Of a stretch of DNA of 64,000 nt, positions 1 to 8,040 are shown piece by piece. The notes under the pieces were generated by a model, which did not search any database, was not told where the DNA came from, and saw nothing but the letters and a program-made list of their open reading frames with translations. The stretch is from positions 5,665,852 through 5,729,851 of the forward strand of contig JAJEKV010000022.1 of the NCBI GenBank assembly GCA_021234155.1. The letters are read 5' to 3'. Source of the DNA: Isoetes taiwanensis. Taxonomy: Eukaryota; Streptophyta; Lycopodiopsida; Isoetales; Isoetaceae. Position 1 is the stretch's first letter. Each line of letters opens with the position of its first letter. The position numbers and the translations under genes were made by a program.

Positions 1-111
1 TAAGAGAATGCCGAGGCCAAGCCAGCCACCCTGTTGGAGTGCAAAAGGGGTTGAGAGCATCCCAATACCTGCCAATACACAGCGATTAACCATGGTCGGC
101 ACCATGTTTTG
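1..111 (-). pseudogene. AVT1-like amino-acid transporter exon fragment
   Basis: Reading the minus strand from about 111 down to 1 gives a peptide containing VLAGIGMLSTPFALQQGGW followed by LGLGILL. This matches the first transmembrane region of plant AVT1-type vacuolar amino-acid transporters (AAAP family), where the usual form is close to VLAGVGILSTPYA..EGGWL. Only this one exon-sized piece is in the window and it runs off the left edge. It lies directly downstream, on the same strand, of the LTA2-like exon (303-422) and beta-tubulin fragment (423-945). It is therefore part of a chimera and not a working transporter. The family call rests on this short conserved stretch; another AAAP subfamily is possible. 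Confidence 0.6.
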
Positions 112-302
112 GACGGATCTTGCTTTGTATTTTTACATTGCCAGTTTCAAGACCAGAAAAGTAGCATCTTTTGCTTCTGCACGACAGACCAAATGCTTCC
201 AAGCAAAGATTTCATCCTACATTTTCCCGGGTAAAATGAAACCAGTAAGTTGCACAATCAGATGACAATCTAACAAGCATCAATGTTAGAAGAGAAGCAT
301 AC

Positions 303-422
303 CCGTTTGTAAAGGGCATCCAATGCTTTAGTATTGATAGCATACCCAACCCTGAATGTCGGAACTGAAAGGCTTTCCACCATATTTCGAGCCACTGCAG
401 CTTGCATGGCAGTGAAAGGGAA
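303..422 (-). pseudogene. plastid PDH E2 (LTA2-like) exon fragment
   Basis: The minus strand encodes [20 protein letters not shown] followed by [20 protein letters not shown]. This is the start of the acyltransferase catalytic domain of plant dihydrolipoyl acetyltransferase, closest to the plastid E2 (LTA2) type. The match ends at a GT after the codon for the last Arg (301-302), which looks like a retained 5' splice site, so the piece came from genomic DNA and not from a spliced mRNA. On its upstream side it is joined, with no recognisable intron, to beta-tubulin sequence at 423. It has no lipoyl domain or catalytic His motif and cannot encode an enzyme. Confidence 0.7.
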
Positions 423-945
423 GTTGGGGTAACAAGTTTCAGGGTTCTGAAGCAGATGTCGTAAAGGGCTTCATTGTCAAGCACCATGCACTCGTCTGCA
501 TTCTTGACCAGCTCGTGGACAAAAAGAGTGGCATTGTATGGCTCTACCACTGTGACACAGTGACTTTAGGTGATGGAAACACAGAAAATGTAAGCATCAT
601 TCTGTCAGGGTAGCCTATTCTTCACGGATCTTTGAAATAAGCAATGTTCCCATGCCAGAGCCTGTTCCACCGCAAAGAGAAATGGCGAATCAATTAACTT
701 CAGCCTCGTGATAATGTCCCTTTGCCCAGTTATTTCCAGCCCCAGTTTGGCCGAAAACAATTCAGGCCTGAAAATTTGCCCATAAGGCCCAGCCCTCAAA
801 CTATCCATAGTACCGGGCTCCAAATCCATAAGAACAGCACGAGGAACATATCTACCACCACTGGCTCATCGCATACAACCTCCCAAAACTTGGCACCAAT
901 TTGATTACCGCACTGGCCACCCTGGATATGAAGGATCTCTCTCAT
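423..945 (-). pseudogene. beta-tubulin pseudogene fragment
   Basis: The minus strand starts with [20 protein letters not shown] and WEVVCDE, the beta-tubulin N-terminus with its GTP-binding QGGQCGNQ segment. About 30 codons are then missing and the frame shifts into [20 protein letters not shown] and [10 protein letters not shown]. After further small deletions come [18 protein letters not shown] (the G-box), [17 protein letters not shown] and VEPYNATL...[10 protein letters not shown] up to LKLVTPT. The sequence ends there, at about codon 220 of roughly 445, fused to the LTA2-like exon. Multiple deletions and frame changes make it a pseudogene. The residue matches leave little doubt about the family. 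Confidence 0.88.
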
Positions 946-1989
946 TTTGGGCACCGCTATGCATGTCTCCAAAAAAGCACCTGCCATCATCGATTCACAA
1001 ACCCTAACCGTGCCCTAATTCCGACTGTCTCGAATTTGATGAGAAAAGGGCTTTTATTATAAGCCCTTGGATAATTTTGAATTAAAAGAGGGCTTTCTTT
1101 GTAAGCCCTCTGATCTTAACCATTGAGGAGGATGAAACAATTGCATGCAAAAATTTGGTGCACTCTAGATGTACTAATTAGTATGCCTCGTGCAATACGC
1201 CCATGAAATCATATGAAAACCATGCCAAAAAAGCGTATAAAATCACAAAAAAAACCCCCTGTTATAATGCTACATATTAATGAGTATTGCTTCTTTCACA
1301 ATCAAACAAGAGATGCAACATAAAGATAGCTTTTTGAAGACCAAATCCTAGCATCACATGGAACATAATATTTTGAAGATGTTATCCCATTATGGAATTG
1401 AAGATAAGGCTTTATGCAAGAGATGGATATCCCATATATTTATTCCTCCAGAAGTTATTCAAACCCCAAAATCTTTGAAGACCAAATGGTGTTCTCTCAA
1501 GATATTTGAAGTTCAAGTATTATGTTGAACATTCTCTAAGTCAAGTATGAAGATGAAGACACATTGGTTGGTATTTTGCTTTTGCAATTTATGGAAGTCT
1601 AATATTTAAGTTATTCAATATTTGAAGGCATTTGTGGAAGTCGTACAAGTTTTCTATTTTATCTTTTCTCATGTTGTGGAGAGGGGATGGAGCGCCATAC
1701 CAAGGCAGAAGAGCGAGGGCGCCACTGACCTGGATGGGACTTGCCACCCTTGAAGTGATTACATTTATATGAAGCCATAGAAGCACCGACTGAGGCAATG
1801 GTGTAGTTTTTAATTTTTATTTTCCTTGGAAGACTTCAAGATGCTTTTGAGGAACTGAAGATGTATTTGGATATTGATTCTTGTTAAGTTGCAATGCTAT
1901 CTTTATGACCTTTACGAGCCGAAGATCTTGAAGATCTAATTTTGAAGAATTCATCGGGAGGATGAATACTCTTGGGGGGGAAATAATGT
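946..1989. other. gene-poor spacer with two small hairpins
   Basis: No credible coding sequence is seen. Two self-complementary stretches sit close together: AAGGGCTT/AAGCCCTT around 1047-1067 and AGAGGGCTT/AAGCCCTCT around 1087-1111, both with short AT-rich loops. The remainder is AT-rich with scattered ATGs but no sustained frame. The right edge abuts the split-repeat element. Confidence 0.45.
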
Positions 1990-2155
1990 AATCCCATCGA
2001 TCCGAGACATCGGATCGCCATTCTAGAATGGGGCGAGCATGCATGTCTTGCATGCATGCATGCGGCACATGCCCTTTCTGGTTGGGAGTTCGTTATTTTA
2101 GGCGCGGTTCTGCATCAACGTCTCTCAGCAGTACCTTATTCTCTTTTCTTTAAAT
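1990..2155 (+). repeat. A1 terminal repeat of short split-repeat element
   Basis: The block starts with AATCCCATCG, contains the palindrome CGATCCGA-GACA-TCGGATCG, then a GCATGCAT-rich stretch, and ends near TTATTCTCTTTTCTTT. The copy at 2343-2530 matches it with few substitutions; A2 carries about 20 extra bases near 2480. Confidence 0.8.
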
Positions 2156-2306
2156 CCAGGCAGGGGAGGGGCTTCTCCCTGCTTGGTTTGGCCAGGCGTT
2201 TCTTTCATGCTGTGGCATGTCCTTTCTCGGCCTTGGCTCTTCTTTAGCCTTCATCCTGTGATCTTCGTCCTCGATCCCAGTTTTGTTAAGGAAGTCCTTT
2301 GGTATT

Positions 2307-2345
2307 CGGGCGGTTTGTTGGTTTCATGCGAGCCCATTCTAGAAT
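2307..2345 (+). repeat. B1 repeat of short split-repeat element
   Basis: The block GGCGGTTTGTTGGTTTCATG plus CGAGCCCATTCTAGAAT recurs at 3019-3058 with one extra C. It runs directly into A2 and shares its last bases (AGAAT) with the start of A2, as expected if B1A2 preserves the junction of a circular intermediate. Confidence 0.8.
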
Positions 2346-2530
2346 CCCATCGATCCGAGACATCGGATCGCCTTTCTAGAATGGGGCGAGCATGCATGTC
2401 TTGTATGCATGCATGCGGCGCATGCCCTTTCTGGTTAGGAGTTCGCTATTTTAGGCGCGGTTCTGCATCAACGTCTCATCGGCGCTTCCTCTTCTCTCTC
2501 AGCAGTACCTTATTCTCTTTTCTTTGAACC
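2341..2530 (+). repeat. A2 repeat of short split-repeat element
   Basis: Second copy of the A block, starting AGAATCCCATCG with the same palindrome (arms CGATCCGA and TCGGATCG, loop GACA) and continuing through the GCATGCAT stretch to TTATTCTCTTTTCTTTG. It lies internally, immediately after B1, not at an element end. Confidence 0.8.
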
Positions 2531-2561
2531 CACCCTCCCCCCCTTCTTTGTTTATTGTATT

Positions 2562-2656
2562 TGTCGCCTGGCACGCGTGACCAGCCCCTCTATTTGAAGA
2601 GGTTTTTTGTTTTTTTGTCGCGTGGCACGCGTGATCAGCCCCTCCACTCTGGGAGG
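2562..2656 (+). repeat. two tandem GGCACGCGTGA hairpin units
   Basis: Two ~41-bp copies share TGTCGC, TGGCACGCGTGA and CAGCCCCTC. They begin at about 2562 and 2616. Each ends in its own small hairpin (CCTC...GAGG type), with a different stem sequence in each copy. They lie between A2 and B2, as the 25-bp minisatellite does in the large YR element. Confidence 0.55.
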
Positions 2657-2783
2657 TTTGTTTTGTCACGTTTTTTTGTGTTGGTGATGTGCATGTACAG
2701 GTTGGCGAGCGACATCTGTTTTGACTTCTCCATTCGTGGGTTTTGGGAGCGATTTCTCTGCCTTACGTTTGTCCAAGCCCCTT

Positions 2784-2863
2784 GCCGAAGGCTTATCACT
2801 AGGGTTTTTCCTCGAAAACCCGAAAGGGCAGGGTTTTTTTAATCCCAGTGATAAGCTTTCGGC
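2784..2863 (+). repeat. conserved long hairpin between A2 and B2
   Basis: The arm GCCGAAGGCTTATCACT (2784-2800) pairs with AGTGATAAGCTTTCGGC (2847-2863): 16 Watson-Crick pairs and one G-U. The loop contains CCTCGAAAACCCGAAAGGGC and a T-run. The large YR element has an almost identical loop at 54077-54123, flanked by a different but also self-complementary stem. Confidence 0.8.
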
Positions 2864-3018
2864 AGGTACACCAGCCAAACATCTATTAGCATTGTATTTT
2901 ATAGGGCCCAAATTATATCATTGGATATTCCCTTTATTTTTCATGGGTACGCATGTGTGCGGCTACCCACTATCCACCATTGTAGAAAATCTGCTGAGAT
3001 GAATGAGAAGCCTAGTTA

Positions 3019-3058
3019 CGGGCGGTTTGTTGGTTTCATGCGAGCCCCATTCTAGAAT
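3019..3058 (+). repeat. B2 terminal repeat of short split-repeat element
   Basis: Second B block, with GGCGGTTTGTTGGTTTCATG followed by CGAGCCCCATTCTAGAAT. It marks the right end of the element; sequence after 3058 no longer matches B1A2. Confidence 0.75.
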
Positions 3059-3649
3059 GTGGTTTATCTGTTCACATTTTTACATTTTGCACTAAATTGT
3101 CATATTTGATGTATGTTTGATGATTAATCTGTTGAAGTTGGAGAAGATATTGTATTTTTTGGATATTTTGGTGTGGGCACTTGTATTTGGGCTTGAAGGA
3201 GTATTAAAGCCATATTAATAGTTGAATATTTGATGAGATGGCATGATCTCAAAAGGCATGTGGTTATTGAAGATCTAACGGTGAAGATTGCTTGAAGATG
3301 AATGGTCAAGAATTGTTGTGTAAGTTTAAGAGGAGGGGCACGTCTCCTCATTCTCTCTCACACTCTAGCTCATTCTCTCTCACACTCGTGCTCTTGAAAG
3401 GAGATTATCTGTTGTAGGGTGCATCTTCCATGAAAGAAATAAATGAAAATGGTGAGGATGAACCTCCTGATTTACGAGCATGTGATTTGTATGTGATTAT
3501 TCATCTTCAAAATTTGGCTTGATTTCTTGTTAGTAGAATGGGATGCAATCCATTGCATATATTTTGCAAGCTGCTTTGGTCTTTTCTTTCTGTTGGATTA
3601 CAAGACCTAAGAAGATCGAACATGGGACCTCCTTTTGCACAGGGGGGCT

Positions 3650-4086
3650 TTTAGGAAATCGTACAGAGGGATTTATAATGGAGAAGATGTTGTTGTGAAG
3701 ATCTTAGAATGCCCCGAGAATAACCTGGAGCGTGCTCAGTTTATCGCAACAATTCACCCAAGAGGTTAGAATGCTTGCTACTTTGAGGCATCAGAATGTG
3801 GTGCGTATTATAGGAGCTTGTGTGAAGCCTCTTGTGTGGTATATTGTTACAGAACATGACTGCAGAACAGAACATGACCTCCCATTTTACGAACATGACT
3901 GCAGTGCAGGCAGCCTTGGCTGTTGTAAATAGGGAGTGAGGCCTATAATCCCACCAGAAAATGTCCGCTGTGTTAGCTGAAATCATGACAAGGTTGGGAT
4001 GCCCAGCCTCATGTGCGCCCTGTTTTTTCGCAAGCTGTTGGAATGCCAGAAGATGCTCAGAGAGATATCATGACAATAGTCTTTCA
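3650..4086 (+). pseudogene. Raf-like (HT1/STY type) protein kinase fragments
   Basis: Two pieces of one kinase are present. Around 3660-3720 the frame reads [20 protein letters not shown], giving the beta-3 strand with its ATP-binding Lys. A shifted frame then gives [20 protein letters not shown] and [16 protein letters not shown], with the alpha-C Glu and the strand 4-5 region. About 100 bp of short CATGACTGCAGAACAGAA-like repeats follow, replacing the catalytic and activation loops. The match resumes at about 3965 with LAEIMTR and RPVFSQAVGMPEDAQRDIMT, the end of the kinase fold. The spacing of conserved residues fits plant Raf-like MAPKKKs. The catalytic centre is absent, so it is dead. 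It runs directly into the RBP45/47 fragment. Confidence 0.72.
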
Positions 4087-4087
4087 G

Positions 4088-4660
4088 GATATGCCGAACA
4101 GGGATTTCTCCTCAGCAGCTTATGCAGCCGCCTTAGATGATGCAGCCTCCTCCTCAGCCCCTTATGCAGCCCCAAGGAGTGCCACAGCAGGCCCATTATG
4201 ACAATGTTAGGAGCTCGTGGGTTGGAGATTTGCACTACTGGATGGATGAAAATTACTTGTACAATTGCTTTGCTGCTACCAACGAGGTACATATTGCATT
4301 CTTGTGTTCTTCATGTGAAATAGATTGTTTGAGGAAATGCATAAGCTTGATTTATTTTGTTCAGGTAAATTCCGTGAAAATAATATGGAATAAACAGACC
4401 GGAAATCCCGAGGGTTATGGTTTTGTTGAATTTTTAACCCATTCTGGAGCAGAGAAAGTGCTTCAGACTTATAATGGAATGTCAATGCCAAATTGTGAAC
4501 AACTTTTTCGGTTAAACTGGGCATTTTTTAGCATAGGGGACAGGCGTGGTGATTTTGGTCCACATCATTCCATATTTGTTGGAGATCTTGCACCAGATGT
4601 TACAGATTATGTGCTTCTGGAAACAACCATTAGGGATTTCCCAACTTTGTTATAAAACTA
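4088..4660 (+). pseudogene. RBP45/47-like RNA-binding protein fragment
   Basis: The Gln/Pro-rich leader (QQLMQPP, an in-frame stop, then MMQPPPQPLMQPQGVPQQ) and an RRM with WVGDLHYWMDENYLYNCFA match plant oligouridylate-binding RBP45/RBP47 proteins. The domain is split by an intron at 4287-4364 (GAG|GTACAT ... TTCAG|GTAAAT). It resumes with VKIIWNKQTGNPEGYGFVEF, LQTYNGMSMP and the start of RRM2 (HSIFVGDLAPDVTDYVLLET), then loses similarity near 4640. The retained intron shows capture at DNA level. With the stop in the leader and loss of most of RRM2 and RRM3, this is a truncated copy. It is joined to kinase sequence on its 5' side. Confidence 0.8.
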
Positions 4661-5160
4661 CTGTGACATTGCCATAATGTGGTTTTTCCAGAGAAGAATT
4701 TGCAATCTTGGCAGCTCGGGGATGATTATAAATCATATCTTGTGTTTAATCCTATGACTATTCTTATTTGTGGATGCCAATGCCAGTTATGATTGCCATT
4801 TCTTTTGTATTCATGCTCCCTCTTTGTAGAATTAAATTTGTTTTGCATATGCCATATGCTTATGAATGCTTGCCATGGCAAAACAGGCTTGCATTGATAC
4901 CAGCACATGTTACCATATGCACTACCATATGCATGACAATGTGCAGTTTACAATAGAAGGGGGTATTTTTTTTTATAGTTGATTTTCTTGAACTAGTGGT
5001 ACTTGCTTTATTTACCTATGTTTGCGTTAGTTAGGGCCCGAAGGGCCCAATTTTTTTTTTAATATAACAATCAACACACAACTACCATTAACATTATTAA
5101 CACAAACCATTGCATTTAACACATTTTAATTAAAATCCCCCTTAAACCCCCTTTGGTTTA
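4661..5160. other. AT-rich spacer, no gene seen
   Basis: There is no sustained coding frame and no similarity to RRM2/RRM3 sequence past about 4655. There are homopolymer runs (T near 4968 and 5050) only. Confidence 0.4.
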
Positions 5161-5426
5161 GGTGCATATTCACACGGGGTGTTACGTAGGGCAGTGAAAG
5201 CCCCAAAAATATATTTACAATACATGTACAAAATTAACACCATTAAGTACATTCTCTCAAACCTTATAGTATTTTACAAATCTCAATATACAGTATACAA
5301 AAACTTGTACATGCATACCCCACAAACGAGGATCGCTATGTACGGTCCAGATCAAGGAATAAAGGCTAAATATGCCCATCCGACAGCTCTCGTTGCCTGG
5401 AGTAACCCCCCGTGTGAATATGTACC
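5161..5426. mobile_element. 266-bp MITE with 25-bp terminal inverted repeats
   Basis: The left end GGTGCATATTCACACGGGGT+GTTAC (5161-5185) is matched in inverse orientation at 5402-5426 with two mismatches. The interior is non-coding. The size and the long inverted ends fit a miniature inverted-repeat transposable element. I could not identify a convincing target duplication, so the superfamily is undecided. Confidence 0.6.
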
Positions 5427-7740
5427 AAGAATAACCTGAATTTTGCATCAACGGCTATACTGTCATCATCTCCATTCATTTGCACAGCTGGAGTCTCTTT
5501 TATCGATATATCACAAAAAATAGTTCATTGCGCAAAATGTATAAATACAAGAAATTTATCGCGGCGGCCAAGGTCGCCGCGAACATTTCTTTGGTTGCAA
5601 ACTTGTGGGGTTGGACCACTGCTAACATCCAACCTGCTATATGCAAGGCCTATTTAGTAATAGATTTATGTTTATTCGCAACGGTGCAAAACACACTTGG
5701 TGTTAAGGATTCTTTCATCTCTTCTGAAAGTGGACTATACATGTTTAACTCATGATAAAGATTCCTTCATCTCTCTTGGAAATGGACTATAGATGTTTAA
5801 CTCATAAATATTTGTCTACAATTGTTCATATTTCACGTTAATTTTGTAAAAGTAACATTACTATCATGAGAAGCACGAAAAAAAGAAGAAGATGCCCTCT
5901 AATAAACATGTGCTTTGTGATGTGTGGGAGTACGATATTTTTAGAGCCCTGGCATTTATAGGTTTGATCCTATATGTCACATAAGATGTTGGGGTCTGCA
6001 ATTTTGATTTCATTCAAGAGCACTACATTTGGGGGATGAGCATCCTTGCATATGTTATGTTGTCATAAAAAACTCATAAAATCATTATACAAAGTATGGT
6101 AAACAAATTATTGATATTTATACAATGTATTGAACATTGGCTTGCCATCCGTAGCTTATATTGCAAAATAGGGAAAAGATGATGTGGGTTGGAATCAAGT
6201 CAGCAAAATGCTCAGTCATTTTTGTAACCAAGCAGGCATTTCTGTAGCAGGTGGTTACCTTGCATTTGCAATGCTTGCACTTCTATCTAGTATTTGCAAA
6301 CAGTCTCTTTTCTGTTCCTTGTACAACAGAGAAAGCCATCACCAAATGCTAAGAACCTGTTTATGTACATATCTTGCTCTGCTTTTGTGTGTATTCTTCC
6401 GAAGCAAAAACTTGTTTGCAATCTTTTGTTAGGTGCGTATCTTCTCCTCTAGACGTACTGGGTTTAATCTAATTTGAAACATCATGGGAAAATACATAAA
6501 ACAAACAATGTTCATTGGAGCACCCAAGCAACGTACAAATTCTGATCCAAATAATATAACCAAACATGACATATGTAAGCTTACGCTTTGACTCTGCGCC
6601 ATCACCTTCAGTTCCAATACTGGCCACATTACCTGGCTAACTGTCCAATACATGCAGTATGCACAGAAATAACATGCAGATTTTGGATCACATATTTTCA
6701 TTTAAAAATAAAGGATAGAAATACTTACTGCTCATAGCTGTGTTTAAATTTAAAATGCCATTATGATATGCTTCTCCATCTATTAGTCACAATAGAAAGC
6801 TTAGAAGATGAATACAGAAAGAACATCCAAAACTTGAAGCCCATTACTACATCAAGCTAATTGCCCAAACTGCAAGTATGCCATTAACTAAAACAGCCTT
6901 CTGAACATGCAGATTCTGGATCACATATTTCCATTCAAAAGACGCTGCAACAATAGATCCAATCAGTTGCCATTGAATGAAGGTGTTCAAAATAAATATT
7001 GGTTCTCAAATTTGCAAAGAATGTAAATAATCATTGTTTAACATGGACAGTAAACAAATCCTGCCCCGTAAACAAAAGCATCCATAGCTCTTTAGCTCCA
7101 TCTTCACTGCAGCCCTCATGTCCCTATTTCTTAAAATTCGATATTTGCCCATGTTTCTTCGAATCTTGTACCTCCAGTTTGAACAAAATACAACATGGAG
7201 CCCTAATTCCAGTCGCGTCGGCCTAAGTCAGGCAGTGGATCCGGCAAAGGGCGAGCTTTCTAACAGCACTGTCCATGTCGCTGACATTGTAGGTGCAAAG
7301 AAATCACAGGCTACGGCTATGTCGGTGAGCCCCCGCTCATATTCTGCAACGTTTGCTGCTGCTACTCATGATTCTGCCATGATGCTGCTCACCATCTGTG
7401 ATCCGACCACATTTCAATGCAAGTCGCTCCTGCTCAATCAGCAGGGCACTATGGCCTTCCTTAAATAGAACGGTATAAACATTCGGCTGGTGCCTGCAAC
7501 AGTCAATCTCGGCTATGGGTTGGATTGCCACCTTCTCCTCCCGTTACAAGGACACGGAGCTCTCTAGATCATTTGAGAAGGCGTCAGACATTCCAAAGTA
7601 GCTTCTAGAAAGTTCTCCGTACCTTCCACATAGCGGTTTCTAGAAACGAATCCATCCTTTAAAATCTTCTAGTAGCTTACATTAGACGCGCCATTGAAAT
7701 ATTTATATTTTAATGTTTAATTATAGAACATTCTAGAATC
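5427..7740. other. gene-poor region, nothing recognised
   Basis: Open frames here are short and AT-rich and none matches a family I know. A GC-richer stretch at 7200-7540 looks like an old exon on one strand or the other but gives no recognisable protein. No RNA genes or long inverted repeats were seen. Confidence 0.35.
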
Positions 7741-8040
7741 TACCCTATTATAAGGTCATTTTGCTATGGTTCGCATATGATTGTATTGTTGTATTTGTGT
7801 GACGGTATGCCAGTAATATTTCTAGAGCACGTGGTGTATTTCTAGTTAATTTGCATTCCTACCCTATGATTTTGGCATGCATATTTGCATGCATTACACA
7901 ATGCATGTGTTGTGTGCGTGCACACACTACATGCATACCATGCATATATACATGCATGAAATGCATGCATGTCAAGACCCTCTTTTGCTTAACACTGTGT
8001 AAGGTACATGTTTATTTTCTTTTGCGTCCACATAGGTCTT
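7741..8040 (+). repeat. uninterrupted copy of the repeat targeted by the Gypsy element
   Basis: This segment (TTCGCATATGATTGTA..., GCCAGTAATATTTCTAGAGC, then a GCATGCAT-rich palindromic stretch at about 7868-7970) is found again, split in two, on either side of the LTR retrotransposon: the left half at about 12475-12547 and the right half at 24701-24840. It serves as the empty-site reference for that insertion. Confidence 0.7.

Larger units (their letters stand above)
1990..3058 (+). mobile_element. short non-autonomous split-direct-repeat (YR-type) element
   Basis: Four repeat blocks are laid out as A1 (1990-2155), B1 (2307-2345), A2 (2341-2530), B2 (3019-3058). A1 and A2 are near-identical copies; B1 and B2 are near-identical copies; B1 and A2 abut. 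This A1 - B1A2 - B2 order is the terminal signature of Ngaro/PAT/Kangaroo-type tyrosine recombinase retrotransposons. Only ~150 bp separate A1 from B1 and nothing there looks coding, so the element would rely on proteins from elsewhere. Its A repeat begins with the same palindrome, and its A2-B2 interval holds the same hairpin, as the 7.8-kb YR element at 53890-61725. No target site duplication is evident, as expected for YR integration. Confidence 0.75.

Noticed and set aside
1087-1120. Helitron 3' terminus for the tubulin/E2/AVT1 mosaic
   Set aside because: A good hairpin is present, but no CTRR follows at the usual distance and no partner 5' end can be seen.
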